From assembly GCF_902806695.1 (NCBI RefSeq), contig NZ_CADCXN010000102.1, forward strand, positions 1-64,000: DNA of 64,000 bases, in the 5' to 3' direction. The stretch's first letter is position 1; every line of letters starts with the position of its first letter. A model generated the notes under the pieces. The model did not search any database. It was not told the origin of the DNA and saw only the letters and a list, made by a program, of their open reading frames with translations. This document shows positions 8,346-18,691 of the stretch, piece by piece. The position numbers and the translations under genes are program-made. The DNA comes from Candidatus Methylobacter favarea (GTDB lineage: Bacteria; Pseudomonadota; Gammaproteobacteria; Methylococcales; Methylomonadaceae).

Positions 8346-9737
8346 ATGCAGATAAATGAGCTTCCCTTGATACGTTTTATTCGTTATGCCATAAGTCCTG
8401 TAGTCGTGGCAGGGCTGTTAGCGTTATTGGCACAGATTCATGGTATTGCTTTTGCTGGACCCTACCTGGTGTTGGCGGCCCTGGTGTTTTTGCTGGTATT
8501 GCAAATATTGGGTGATATAGATCTGGAGTCGAATTTTAAGCGATTTTGGATATATATTATCAGTCTGGTTTTTATTCGCTGGCTTATTGTATCAGGAATA
8601 CTGGTTTTTATCGGCTATATGGCCGGACTGGCGGATACACTCGATCCGGATTTGTTAATGCAGTGGGTTAAACTAACACCCTTTGTGCTGGTGGCTGCGC
8701 ATCTGTTTTTAAGATTTCTGCTTTGTCGGCTTTATTCGGGCCAGGCTTTGCGCACCGCGGTTATTGTCGGGGTAAACGAACTAAGCATCAAGCTGGCCAG
8801 ACATTTGGAACAGCAACAGATGGCGGCGGTACACTGTCTTGGTTTTTTCGATGATCGTGGTTTGACGCGCTTGCAAAACGAACAACCCTTGTTAGGGAAT
8901 CAGCACTTGTTGGGCAGTTTGAAAGACACCGCCCATTTTGTAAAGGACGGGCAAATTAATGTGATTTATATTGCCCTGCCCATGGCCGCACAATCGCGTA
9001 TTCATGCCTTGCTGGAGGAGTTCGGTGATACCACAGCCTCTATTTATTATCTTCCCGACGTATTCATGTATGATCTGATTCAGGAACGAATGCTTAATAT
9101 TCACGGGGTGCCGCTGGTCGCTTTATGCGAAAGCCCTTTTACCGGCATTAATGCTCTTATTAAACGGCTTTGCGACATAGTGCTGTCGACAGTCATTCTA
9201 TTAACTTTAAGCCCGTTTCTGCTTGTGATTGGTACGGGCGTCAAACTGACTTCTCCAGGGCCTGTATTATTTCGGCAAAAACGTTATGGGCTGGATGGCG
9301 AAGAGATCGACGTGTATAAATTTCGCAGCATGACTGTCTGCGAAAACGGCGATCAAATAACCCAGGCTAAGCGAAATGATCCGCGTATCACCCCCTTTGG
9401 CAGATTATTACGCAAGACTTCTCTGGATGAACTGCCTCAGTTTATAAATGTATTGCAGGGCAGCATGAGCATTGTCGGGCCGCGGCCTCATGCCGTTGCG
9501 CATAATGAGCTGTACCGCAAACAGATAAAAGGCTACATGATTCGTCATAAGGTCAAACCGGGCGTTACCGGTTGGGCGCAAGTCAATGGCTGCCGGGGTG
9601 AAACTGAAACGCTGGAGAAAATGCAGGCGCGCATTGAATATGATCTGGATTATTTACGCAACTGGTCGTTAATTCTGGACATTTTAATTATTTTACGGAC
9701 TGTAAATGTGGTCATTAAGGGGCAAAATGCCTATTGA
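8346..9737 (+). CDS. Undecaprenyl-phosphate sugar phosphotransferase (WcaJ type)
   Basis: Initiates exopolysaccharide or O-antigen repeat units by moving a sugar-1-phosphate, usually glucose or galactose, onto undecaprenyl phosphate at the inner membrane. The 463-residue product has four or five N-terminal membrane helices (about 15-125). A Rossmann-like domain follows (AVIVGVNELSIKLARHL, about 140-250), then another helix and the PF02397 catalytic domain (LFRQKRYGLDGEEIDVYKFR; SLDELPQFINVLQGSMSIVG; PRPH). The length and layout are those of WcaJ/PssY/EpsE-like polyprenyl glycosylphosphotransferases. No glycosyltransferase, flippase or polymerase gene is near, so it is an orphan here. Confidence 0.92.
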   Translation: MQINELPLIRFIRYAISPVVVAGLLALLAQIHGIAFAGPYLVLAALVFLLVLQILGDIDLESNFKRFWIYIISLVFIRWLIVSGILVFIGYMAGLADTLDPDLLMQWVKLTPFVLVAAHLFLRFLLCRLYSGQALRTAVIVGVNELSIKLARHLEQQQMAAVHCLGFFDDRGLTRLQNEQPLLGNQHLLGSLKDTAHFVKDGQINVIYIALPMAAQSRIHALLEEFGDTTASIYYLPDVFMYDLIQERMLNIHGVPLVALCESPFTGINALIKRLCDIVLSTVILLTLSPFLLVIGTGVKLTSPGPVLFRQKRYGLDGEEIDVYKFRSMTVCENGDQITQAKRNDPRITPFGRLLRKTSLDELPQFINVLQGSMSIVGPRPHAVAHNELYRKQIKGYMIRHKVKPGVTGWAQVNGCRGETETLEKMQARIEYDLDYLRNWSLILDILIILRTVNVVIKGQNAY

Positions 9738-10028
9738 AATTCTTCGGCTTTACTTTATTTAAACCGGAATTTTTTTCATTTCATGGAAAAAAGGGCTTTA
9801 ATTTTCAGTTTATTTAATATAAATCGCTAATATCTTGAAACTGTTTGTCTTCAAGCTTTACCGGGTTTTATTCCCGCTTCTGAATAAGGCCGGTTAAAGT
9901 TTAGTCTTATGTTTGCCGTTGTTATCCAGTGCTATCCCGGGACCCAAACCTCAAGGTAAAGATATTATTTTTTGCTTTATTTGTGTATATGATAGGATTT
10001 GCAAAAAATTCTTTATGGTGAGTTTAAA

Positions 10029-10259
10029 ATGGCTAAAACATCTACCAAGTCAGTTGCCAAAACCGGTGCACAAAATAAACCCGAAACAGAGCAGGATAAT
10101 ACTGATATTTTTGATGACAATGAATATGCCGCGCTGCCAGATGGTATGGAAAAACAGGCGGTAAAAAGAGATGCCCGAAGAAAGATAGAAATATATTGGG
10201 AAAAAAGGAGATTAAAAGAAGAATTCGACGATTTTGATGAATCTGAATTTGGCTTTTAA
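10029..10259 (+). CDS. PA3496-like small acidic/basic protein
   Basis: A 76-residue protein starting at ATG 10029, with GGTGAG seven bases upstream. The N-terminal half is disordered and Lys/Thr rich. The C-terminal half is ARRKIEIYWEKRRLKEEFDD, followed by an acidic tail, which matches small proteins annotated as the PA3496 family (putative envelope integrity) in gammaproteobacteria. Upstream in-frame starts exist (9999) but lack a ribosome site. There is no operon partner. The molecular role of the family is not established. Confidence 0.65.
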   Translation: MAKTSTKSVAKTGAQNKPETEQDNTDIFDDNEYAALPDGMEKQAVKRDARRKIEIYWEKRRLKEEFDDFDESEFGF

Positions 10260-10485
10260 TTTTTAATGAGTTAGCTAAAAATAAACTAATGAAGTTAAAG
10301 GGCACGGACCCTAACTAAGGGGGTCAATGTTTTTCACCAAGTTCTCTCTAATCAGAGCCGTAAGAGTATAAGGTAGGTACTGTAGCCAGTTATATCGAGA
10401 CTTTAGGTAACCTACGCCTTTTATTACTAAAGGCTGGTTAGTCAAAACAGTCAATTCGCTGTATTGGATTTAATTGCTGTTTATT

Positions 10486-11529
10486 TTATATGTCAAATCG
10501 GGCTAGCTGCTGGCCAACATGCTCACCCGCAATATCCTGATTAATAAAATTCATTATTTCCTGTTCATCGCTGAAGTTCCCGTAAGCCAGCAGCAGTTTT
10601 ACATACGCAGCTTCAATAGACATATTCCAGATCATCGATGCCCCTTCTTCAATCAAGGTTCTGGTGCTGTAGTAAGTGTTATTGGATTCGATTGCCGGAG
10701 CCAGATAAACCCTGATTCCTGCTTCCTTGCAGCATTTGATAAACTCTCGCAGCGAATAGTTTTCGCCCCATTGCACCGATGCGCAGGCTGTACCGGAATG
10801 ATATAAATCATGTAGAACCGCTTCTGTGCGTTCCAGATTAAAGTGGTCATAATTTAACCCCGGATAAGGCCTGATCATTAAAATTCGATCAGAAAATCTG
10901 GCTTTTAACTGCGGAAGTTGAGTTTGTGGTTGTGCGGCAGGTGAATTAAATAAAGTAAACCGCTGATTTTCAAATTGCATGTAACTTTTACCCTGGACGC
11001 TAAAAAAATCGCCGCTTAGCTGCAGGGAAGAGGCCAGGCGCGCGCCTTTGTGCAATTGCGTCAACTGTCCCTGATTTTGATAGGGCACAAAAACGCCAGC
11101 CTGACCTTTTTGCAGAATAAACTCAACGGCGCAGATAAAATTTTCAAGCCCGTTCGCTTCCGGATCAGCCAAAGGATAATCGCTTGAAACCAACAGAATA
11201 GGTGTTTTTATGGCATGGAAATAAAAGCTTAAGGCGGCGGCAGTAAAGCTAAGCGTATCGGTGCCATGCGTAATAATGATGCCGTCATATTGGTCCGGCT
11301 TTGCTGTTTCAATGGCTGCAATAATGGCGTTCCAGGCCGCAGGCGCAAGATTTTCACTTAAGATTTGAATGGGCTGGATAATGCGGAAGGTAATTTGTTG
11401 ATGATTTTCGTAGTGCTGTTGAAACTGCTGGATCAATTTGAACTGAGCTGTGTTGGTGGTGTTAATTATGCCTTCAGTTGCAGTAGAGCCAATGGTTCCA
11501 CCGGTGAATACAACCAGAATATTTTTCAT
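10486..11529 (-). CDS. L-asparaginase family protein
   Basis: Hydrolyses L-asparagine to aspartate and ammonia. The first catalytic Thr lies in VVFTGGTIGS at the N-terminus and the second in IIITHGTDTLSFTAAALS near residue 88-104, the two signature boxes of the asparaginase/glutaminase family. The 347-residue product lacks a signal peptide, so a cytosolic (type I-like) form is likely. The C-terminal domain is present (YHSGTACASVQWGENYSLRE). It diverges from folA by 74 bp. Confidence 0.88.
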   Translation of the reverse strand: MKNILVVFTGGTIGSTATEGIINTTNTAQFKLIQQFQQHYENHQQITFRIIQPIQILSENLAPAAWNAIIAAIETAKPDQYDGIIITHGTDTLSFTAAALSFYFHAIKTPILLVSSDYPLADPEANGLENFICAVEFILQKGQAGVFVPYQNQGQLTQLHKGARLASSLQLSGDFFSVQGKSYMQFENQRFTLFNSPAAQPQTQLPQLKARFSDRILMIRPYPGLNYDHFNLERTEAVLHDLYHSGTACASVQWGENYSLREFIKCCKEAGIRVYLAPAIESNNTYYSTRTLIEEGASMIWNMSIEAAYVKLLLAYGNFSDEQEIMNFINQDIAGEHVGQQLARFDI

Positions 11530-11603
11530 AGTAGAGCGCCGCCGGGAGATTAAAGTCGGTTAAGAATATCAAACTAAATAATTTATTAACAATACCCGTT
11601 AAA

Positions 11604-12119
11604 ATGAAAATATCATTAATCGTCGCAATGTCCAGCAATCAGGTCATTGGCAACAAGGGCCAAATACCGTGGCGCGTGTCAGCTGACCTTAGAAAATTTA
11701 AAAAGATCACCATGGGTTTTCCCATTTTAATGGGCAGAAAAACCTATGAGTCCATAGGAAGACCTCTTCCGGGCCGCACAAATATTATTATCAGCAGGAA
11801 CCTTTCATTTCGAGCGGAAGGGTGCCTGGTTTTTAATACGATAGAATCAGCTCTAAAAAAGGCTTGTCAAAAAGCTGAAAAAGTTTTCATTATCGGCGGC
11901 TCAGCCCTGTACGAAGCCCTGCTACCGCTTGCAGATACGCTTTATATAACGCAAGTCCACAAGGAATTTCAAGGCGATACATTTTTTCCCGAATTTGACA
12001 GGAAGGACTGGTCTGAAGTGGAGCGGTACGATATCCGGTATGATCCGGAGGCGGGATTCAGCTATAGTTTCTTGAAGTTTGAGAGAGTTGTATTAGCCAA
12101 CGCAAGTGAATCAGGATAA
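11604..12119 (+). CDS. folA: Dihydrofolate reductase
   Basis: Reduces dihydrofolate to tetrahydrofolate with NADPH, needed for thymidylate and purine synthesis. The 171-residue product has the conserved N-terminal VAMSSNQVIGNKGQIPW, the cofactor and folate loop MGRKTYESIGRPLPGR, and the IIGGSALYEALLPLADTLYI segment. No resistance-type variant features are evident. It stands alone between divergent asparaginase and the mnmG region, a place where many gammaproteobacteria have mnmE. Confidence 0.96.
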   Translation: MKISLIVAMSSNQVIGNKGQIPWRVSADLRKFKKITMGFPILMGRKTYESIGRPLPGRTNIIISRNLSFRAEGCLVFNTIESALKKACQKAEKVFIIGGSALYEALLPLADTLYITQVHKEFQGDTFFPEFDRKDWSEVERYDIRYDPEAGFSYSFLKFERVVLANASESG

Positions 12120-12151
12120 CTCTGGATGAGCAGCGAGAGGAATTATGTTGC

Positions 12152-12388
12152 TCAGTGCCTGCTTATATTAGGATTGAAATTCCATGCTCTCAAAGACGAA
12201 ACAGGAGGTTTTTCCAATAGTTCTATCGTATGTATTGGAAAAACCTCCTGTTTCGCATGCTTTTCCTTGCGCCTGTATTTGGTTTTATCGAAAAAGATTT
12301 GCGCTTTATTAAACTGGTGCGCGTATTTTGCCACGGGATTTTGAATGGAAATAATTTCCATAACTTTCGGATTTCTACGTTTTTTCAT
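12152..12388 (-). CDS. Small basic protein whose coding region contains a long hairpin (possible ArfA-like rescue factor)
   Basis: A 78-codon frame on the minus strand. ATG 12388 has AAGAGG seven bases upstream. The N-terminal 44 residues are strongly basic (MKKRRNPK..., NPVAKYAHQFNKAQ, DKTKYRRKEKH) and look like a real conserved small protein. From residue 45 on the codons are occupied by a 23-bp perfect hairpin, after which the sequence is low in pattern. The arrangement recalls arfA, where a hairpin in the coding region yields a stop-less message and a truncated active protein, and the RRK/KH basic stretch is similar in kind. I infer this link; the sequence match to ArfA is weak. It is antisense to the folA-mnmG gap. 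Confidence 0.45.
   Translation of the reverse strand: MKKRRNPKVMEIISIQNPVAKYAHQFNKAQIFFDKTKYRRKEKHAKQEVFPIHTIELLEKPPVSSLRAWNFNPNISRH
12197..12255. repeat. 23-bp perfect inverted repeat (hairpin) inside the small ORF
   Basis: CGAAACAGGAGGTTTTTCC... at 12197-12219 is repeated inverted and without mismatch at 12233-12255 around a 13-nt loop. Neither side is followed by a T tract. As RNA it would be a very stable double-stranded stem, of the length RNase III can cut. It lies in codons 45-64 of the minus-strand ORF. Confidence 0.9.
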
Positions 12389-12415
12389 TATTTGCCTCTT
12401 ATAATGGCCCAGGGT

Positions 12416-12444
12416 TTGTATAACTTTATACAAGGCATTACTAT
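12416..12444 (+). promoter_or_regulatory. Candidate mnmG-operon promoter with overlapping palindrome
   Basis: TTGTAT (12416-12421), a 17-bp spacer and TACTAT (12439-12444) form a plausible sigma-70 promoter 28 bp before the mnmG start. The -35 lies within a perfect palindrome TTGTATAACTTTATACAA (12416-12433) that could be an operator or chance. Confidence 0.45.
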
Positions 12445-12471
12445 AGCATTTTTTTAGAGTAGATAGCGCTG

Positions 12472-14343
12472 GTGAAATTCAAAAAAGATTTTGACGTCAT
12501 TATTGTCGGCGGCGGACATGCGGGCACAGAAGCCGCGCTGGCGTCAGCCCGTTGCGGAGCGAAAACGCTGTTGCTGACGCAGAATATCGAAACCCTGGGT
12601 CAAATGAGCTGCAATCCCGCCATTGGCGGCATAGGCAAGGGGCATCTGGTTAAAGAAATTGATGCGTTAGGCGGCATCATGGCTCAGGCAATTGACCTTG
12701 CCGGCATTCAATTCCGCATGCTGAATGCCAGCAAGGGCCCGGCGGTCAGGGCGACCCGCGCCCAGGCTGACCGCAGGCTTTATAAACAGGCGATAAGAAG
12801 CGCGCTTGAAAATCAGCCGAATCTGGCTTTATTCCAGCAGACTGTGGCGGATTTAATTGTTGAAGGAAACAGGGTAACCGGCGTTAAAACTCAAATGGGC
12901 CTGGATTTCACGGCCAGAGCAGTGGTGCTGACTACCGGCACTTTTTTAGGCGGTAAGATTCATATCGGCCTGGAAAATTATAGCGGCGGTCGCGCCGGCG
13001 ATCCGGCCTCCATTGGCTTGTCTCAGCGGTTAAGGGAATTGCCGTTCCGCATTGACCGTCTAAAAACCGGAACGCCGCCGCGTATTGATGGCCGAACCAT
13101 TGATTTCAATAAGCTGGAAAAGCAGCATGGCGACGAGCCTGTACCGGTTTTTTCGTTTATAGGCAAACGCGAGCAGCATCCCAGACAAATACCTTGCCAT
13201 ATTACCCGCACCAACAGCAAGACTCACGAAATTATCCGTGCCGGCCTGGACAGATCGCCTCTGTATTCAGGCCTTATTGAAGGCATCGGGCCGCGTTACT
13301 GTCCTTCCATTGAAGATAAAGTTGTGCGTTTTGCGGATCGTGATAGCCACCAGATTTTTGTCGAACCTGAAGGTTTGGATACCCATGAAATCTATCCCAA
13401 TGGTATTTCCACGAGCTTGCCTTTTGATGTGCAGTATGAGTTTGTACGTTCAATGTCTGGTTTTGAAAACGCCGAAATTATGCGCCCAGGTTATGCTATC
13501 GAATATGATTTTTTTGATCCCCGGGATTTAAAAGCAGCGCTGGAAACCAAGCATGTGCAGGGGCTGTTTTTTGCGGGGCAAATTAACGGCACAACCGGCT
13601 ACGAAGAAGCCGCGGCCCAAGGCCTGATAGCAGGGCTTAATGCAGCGCGTTTGGTGCAGGGGCTGGAAAGCTGGTGCCCTGGACGTGATGAAGCTTATAT
13701 TGGGGTCATGATAGATGACCTGATTACGCGGGGTACGCAAGAGCCGTATCGGATGTTTACCAGTCGCGCCGAATATAGATTGTTGTTGCGTGAAGATAAT
13801 GCCGATTTGCGGTTAACGGAAAAAGGCCGCGAATTAGGTTTGGTTAATGATGGGCGCTGGCAGGCTTTTGAGACTAAACGTGCGGCCATATCCCTGTTGC
13901 AGGACGGTCTGAAGAAGAAATGGCTCAGGACCGAAACGGAAGAAGCCGCACGTGTTGAACACTACTGGGGCAAGCCTTTATTGAAGGAAGCCAGTTTAAT
14001 GGAGTTGCTCCGCCGCCCTGAAGTCGATGTACAGACGCTGCTGTCGTTTTTAGCGGGAGGTGATAATATTCCAGGGCAGGTCGCTGAACAGGTTGAAATA
14101 CAGGCCAAATATGCGGGCTATATCGTAAGACAGCAATCTGAAATCGATAAGGCATTGCGTTATGATCACTTGCGGCTGCCTGATGCCCTTGATTATAAAG
14201 GTGTGCCGGGTCTTTCCAATGAAGTAAGCGAAAAGCTTAAATGTCAGCGGCCTGAAACTTTGGGGCAGGCATCCCGGATTCCCGGCATGACTCCTGCCGC
14301 TTTGTCCTTGCTGCTCGTATACTTGAAAAAGAAAAGCGCCTGA
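12472..14343 (+). CDS. mnmG: tRNA uridine 5-carboxymethylaminomethyl modification enzyme MnmG
   Basis: With MnmE it makes the cmnm5 modification at the wobble uridine of several tRNAs, using FAD. The 623-residue product (E. coli 629) begins with the FAD-binding [18 protein letters not shown]. The conserved [20 protein letters not shown] and the C-terminal [11 protein letters not shown]-type end ([26 protein letters not shown]) are present. GTG 12472 is the start. It is first in the mnmG-rsmG-parA-parB block. Its stop overlaps the rsmG start (TGATG). MnmE is not in the window. Confidence 0.97.
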   Translation: MKFKKDFDVIIVGGGHAGTEAALASARCGAKTLLLTQNIETLGQMSCNPAIGGIGKGHLVKEIDALGGIMAQAIDLAGIQFRMLNASKGPAVRATRAQADRRLYKQAIRSALENQPNLALFQQTVADLIVEGNRVTGVKTQMGLDFTARAVVLTTGTFLGGKIHIGLENYSGGRAGDPASIGLSQRLRELPFRIDRLKTGTPPRIDGRTIDFNKLEKQHGDEPVPVFSFIGKREQHPRQIPCHITRTNSKTHEIIRAGLDRSPLYSGLIEGIGPRYCPSIEDKVVRFADRDSHQIFVEPEGLDTHEIYPNGISTSLPFDVQYEFVRSMSGFENAEIMRPGYAIEYDFFDPRDLKAALETKHVQGLFFAGQINGTTGYEEAAAQGLIAGLNAARLVQGLESWCPGRDEAYIGVMIDDLITRGTQEPYRMFTSRAEYRLLLREDNADLRLTEKGRELGLVNDGRWQAFETKRAAISLLQDGLKKKWLRTETEEAARVEHYWGKPLLKEASLMELLRRPEVDVQTLLSFLAGGDNIPGQVAEQVEIQAKYAGYIVRQQSEIDKALRYDHLRLPDALDYKGVPGLSNEVSEKLKCQRPETLGQASRIPGMTPAALSLLLVYLKKKSA

Positions 14344-14990
14344 TGGAAACGTGTCGCAGGATCCTGATTTCAGGCCTGCAATCATTAAATCTGAATATTT
14401 CCAAGGATAAAGTAGAGCTGTTGCTTGCCTTTATTAAGCTGATTGAAAAATGGAATAAAGCCTATAATCTGACGGCAGTGAGGAATAGGGAGGAAATGGT
14501 GCGGCTGCATTTACTGGATAGCCTGGCTATTATTCCTTACCTTGAAGGCAAACGGGTGATAGATATTGGCACCGGCGCAGGTTTGCCTGGTATTCCGTTA
14601 GCAATATGTTTGCCTGAAACCAGGTTTGCCCTATTGGATAGTAATGCCAAGAAAACTCGCTTTGTGCAACAGGCCGTACTCGAACTCAAACTTAAAAATG
14701 TGGAAGTTTGCCCTAATCGCGTGGAAACATATCATCCTGAAAAAAGCTTTAATACAGTCATTGCGCGCGCTTTTGCAGCTTTGCCCAATATCGTGAAATC
14801 AGCTGCGCATGTGCTGTCCAGAGATGGCGTCTTGCTGGCCATGAAAGGACGCCGTCCCGATTCGGAACTGGAGCAGCTTGCCCTAAAAACCACAGTTATA
14901 CCGATCAGAGTGCCTGGAATTGAAGCTGAAAGGTGTTTGATCCGAATCCAATTGCCAGCAAAAGCTGAGGTAAGTCAGTGGGAAAAGTGA
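14343..14990 (+). CDS. rsmG: 16S rRNA (guanine-527-N7)-methyltransferase RsmG
   Basis: Methylates N7 of G527 in 16S rRNA with S-adenosylmethionine. The 215-residue product has the SAM-binding loop VIDIGTGAGLPGIPLAI around residue 70 and the RsmG-typical NLTAVRNREEMVRLHLLDSL before it. It overlaps mnmG by one base and parA by 13 bases, so the three genes are tightly coupled in translation. Confidence 0.95.
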   Translation: METCRRILISGLQSLNLNISKDKVELLLAFIKLIEKWNKAYNLTAVRNREEMVRLHLLDSLAIIPYLEGKRVIDIGTGAGLPGIPLAICLPETRFALLDSNAKKTRFVQQAVLELKLKNVEVCPNRVETYHPEKSFNTVIARAFAALPNIVKSAAHVLSRDGVLLAMKGRRPDSELEQLALKTTVIPIRVPGIEAERCLIRIQLPAKAEVSQWEK

Positions 14991-15748
14991 TTGCCATAAC
15001 CAATCAAAAAGGCGGCGTAGGTAAAACTACCACCAGCGTAAATCTTGCGGCTTCACTGGCTGCCGCCAGGCGGCAAGTGCTGCTGATAGATCTTGATCCC
15101 CAGGGTAATGCCGCGATGGGGTGTGGCGTGGATAAGGAAGCTGTTGACTATTCCAGTTATCATTTGCTGCTGGAACAGGTTCCAGCAGCAAAAACCGTTA
15201 TTAATGTGCCGGCTATCGGTTTTTCAGTAGTGCCGGGCAATTCAGATCTCACGGCGGCCGAAGTTAAGTTAATGCAGACCGAGCACAGGGAGCGGCGACT
15301 TGCAGATGCATTACTTTCCATAAAAGGCCAGTACGACTATATTCTGATCGATTGCCCGCCGTCTTTAAATATGCTGACTCTTAATGCAATGGTGGCAGCA
15401 CATAGTATACTGGTGCCTATGCAATGCGAGTATTATGCTCTTGAAGGTTTATCGGCGCTGATGAGTACGCTTAAAAGTATTCAGAATACCGTTAACCCCG
15501 ATTTATATCTGGAAGGTATTTTACGGACTATGTATGACAATAGAAGTCGCTTAACGACGGATGTCTCGGACCAGCTGGTTGAATATTTTGGCGATAAAGT
15601 CTTCAGAACCTGTATTCCCAGAAATATTCGTTTGGCTGAAGCGCCAAGTCATGGATTGCCGGTGCTGATCTATGATAAATCGTCGCGTGGAGCTGTGGCA
15701 TATATTGCCTTGGCCGGTGAAATGATCAGAAAAGAGAAAAGCAAATAA
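14978..15748 (+). CDS. parA: Chromosome-partitioning ATPase ParA (Soj)
   Basis: The dynamic ATPase that moves the ParB-bound origin region. The 256-residue product begins at GTG 14978 inside rsmG. It carries the deviant Walker A box NQKGGVGKTTTSVNLAASLA, the VLLIDLDPQGNA motif and a Walker B (YILIDCPPSLNMLTLNAM). This is the short chromosomal ParA type without an N-terminal regulatory domain. Downstream are a ParB-like miniature and then parB. Confidence 0.96.
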   Translation: MGKVIAITNQKGGVGKTTTSVNLAASLAAARRQVLLIDLDPQGNAAMGCGVDKEAVDYSSYHLLLEQVPAAKTVINVPAIGFSVVPGNSDLTAAEVKLMQTEHRERRLADALLSIKGQYDYILIDCPPSLNMLTLNAMVAAHSILVPMQCEYYALEGLSALMSTLKSIQNTVNPDLYLEGILRTMYDNRSRLTTDVSDQLVEYFGDKVFRTCIPRNIRLAEAPSHGLPVLIYDKSSRGAVAYIALAGEMIRKEKSK

Positions 15749-15753
15749 AAATA

Positions 15754-15978
15754 ATGGCATTCATAAAACGCGGATTAGGCAGAGGACTTGAAACTCTATT
15801 AGCTGATGTGGCTGGCTTAACTGGTCGACAGCAAGAATCTGCAGAACTTAAAAAGGTGGATGATCAACCGGCACAGGCATTAAATAAAATGGAAAATCAT
15901 AATCTGTTGCAAGAAGCTGAAGCTTTAAGAAGCCTGATTGATGAGCTTGAAGCAATTATTCAAGCCCGCCTTCAGTAA
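15754..15978 (+). CDS. ParB-like miniature protein with the ParA-contact N-terminus only
   Basis: A 74-residue product starting 6 bp after parA. Residues 5-16 read KRGLGRGLETLL, almost the same as the KRGLGRGLGALL at the start of the full ParB just downstream. That N-terminal peptide in ParB family proteins contacts ParA and stimulates its ATPase. The CTP-binding, helix-turn-helix and parS-binding parts are absent. In their place is an acidic coiled-coil-like tail (LLQEAEALRSLIDELEAII), which suggests an oligomer. It looks like a derived duplicate that could compete with or tune ParB-ParA contact. The function is inferred; the gene is well placed to be co-expressed. Confidence 0.7.
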   Translation: MAFIKRGLGRGLETLLADVAGLTGRQQESAELKKVDDQPAQALNKMENHNLLQEAEALRSLIDELEAIIQARLQ

Positions 15979-16017
15979 ATTATTGCAGGTTTTGGCTTAT
16001 ATCGTATTGGTCCGGCT

Positions 16018-16893
16018 ATGGCCATAAAAGAAAAAAATGAAAGCATGACGTTAAAAAAACGCGGACTCGGCCGAGGTCTCGGTGCCTTATTAGGTGAGGT
16101 TTCAGCCCAGGAAGAAAAGCACCACCATTTGCAAACCCTGCCCATAGAATATATGCAGAGGGGCAAATATCAACCCAGAAAAGATATTAATCCGGAGAAA
16201 TTGCAGGAGCTGGCTGATTCTATAAGGGCACAGGGCATAATCCAACCTGTAGTGGTGCGAAAAATTGGTCCTGAAAAATATGAGATAGTTGCCGGCGAAC
16301 GCCGCTGGCGGGCAGCGTCTTTCGCAGGACTGCATGAAGTGCCGGTCATTATCAAGAGCATAGATGATCGCGCGGCAATGGCAATTGCGCTGATTGAAAA
16401 TATTCAAAGGGAAGACCTGAATCCTCTGGAAGAAGCAGAAGCCTTAAGACGGCTGCTTGATGAATTTGAAATGACCCATCAGCAAATTGCAGATGCTGTC
16501 GGTAAGTCAAGAGTTACGGTTACCAATTTATTAAGATTGATGGATTTGCATCCCGAAGTAAAAAAATTATTGCTGAACGGGCAAATTGAAATGGGTCATG
16601 CCAGAGCGCTGCTATCGTTAAATGGGCCTAAACAATTGGCGGCAGCCAATAAAATAGTCAAGGATGGTTTAACTGTAAGGGCGACTGAACGCATGGTTAA
16701 AGAAAGCCAAACCGATCCGAAAACACCAAAAATAAAAGAAATTGATAAAGACACCTGGCGCTTGCAGGAAGATTTGACAGCAAAACTGGGTGCAAAAGTA
16801 TTAATTGATCATAAACAAAACGGTAGCGGAAAACTGGTGATTGCATATTCCAGTCTCGAAGAGCTGGATGGAATTCTCGGGCAAATTAAATAG
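16018..16893 (+). CDS. parB: Chromosome-partitioning protein ParB (Spo0J)
   Basis: Binds parS sites and, as a CTP-dependent clamp, loads on origin-proximal DNA. The 291-residue product has the N-terminal ParA-contact peptide KKRGLGRGLGALLGE, box I with the CTP-binding GERRWRAA, the ENIQREDLNPLEEAEAL box II, a helix-turn-helix (TLHQQ-like MTHQQIADAVGKSRVTVTNL) and a C-terminal dimer region. An in-frame ATG at 16045 is an alternative start that would begin directly at TLKKRG. I found no exact parS palindrome in the window. Confidence 0.95.
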   Translation: MAIKEKNESMTLKKRGLGRGLGALLGEVSAQEEKHHHLQTLPIEYMQRGKYQPRKDINPEKLQELADSIRAQGIIQPVVVRKIGPEKYEIVAGERRWRAASFAGLHEVPVIIKSIDDRAAMAIALIENIQREDLNPLEEAEALRRLLDEFEMTHQQIADAVGKSRVTVTNLLRLMDLHPEVKKLLLNGQIEMGHARALLSLNGPKQLAAANKIVKDGLTVRATERMVKESQTDPKTPKIKEIDKDTWRLQEDLTAKLGAKVLIDHKQNGSGKLVIAYSSLEELDGILGQIK

Positions 16894-17008
16894 CTTGATC
16901 AGTTAAACAACGCTACAGAAATAGCCATAAACGTGTCGGCTGATCAAGTCGCCTTGCCGGTTTTGGACCTGGGCCTGAAGGTCAGGGAGCGTGGGCAACC
17001 GGCAAGGC
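16894..17008. repeat. Paired inverted repeats between parB and atpI (structured region)
   Basis: Two stems follow one another. CTTGATCAG (16894-16902) pairs with CTGATCAAG (16940-16948). GCCTTGCCGGTT (16951-16962) pairs with AACCGGCAAGGC (16997-17008) around a 34-nt loop. Both are perfect. No T tract follows, so this is not an ordinary terminator. It may be a structured RNA, an attenuator, or a small repeated element. I do not recognise the motif. Confidence 0.55.
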
Positions 17009-17098
17009 ATTGTTGCTTTGTTGGCCCGGAGCGTAGACTTCCTCCCGATTAGGGGTCTCATCCCCAGCGGCATGTTTCCTTATTGCTTGCAATCCTCC

Positions 17099-17127
17099 TT
17101 GATTTAACCACGGCTGCGCTATATAAT
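17099..17127 (+). promoter_or_regulatory. Near-consensus promoter of the atp operon
   Basis: TTGATT (17099-17104), exactly 17 bp, and a perfect TATAAT (17122-17127). It lies 29 bp before the atpI start and is the best sigma-70 promoter seen in the window. Confidence 0.75.
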
Positions 17128-17155
17128 TTGCAAGTTATGTTTTCCAGTATTTAGT

Positions 17156-18320
<1,165 letters not shown>

Positions 18321-18344
18321 TTACTTTTTTCTCTTATAATTTAA

Positions 18345-18650
<306 letters not shown>

Positions 18651-18691
18651 ATTAAAGTTGCCTGTATTTACAGCAACAAGGGGAACGCATC

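Noticed and set aside
14978-16893. parS sites near parA/parB
   Set aside because: I looked for TGTTnCACGTGAAACA-like palindromes and saw none close enough to call.
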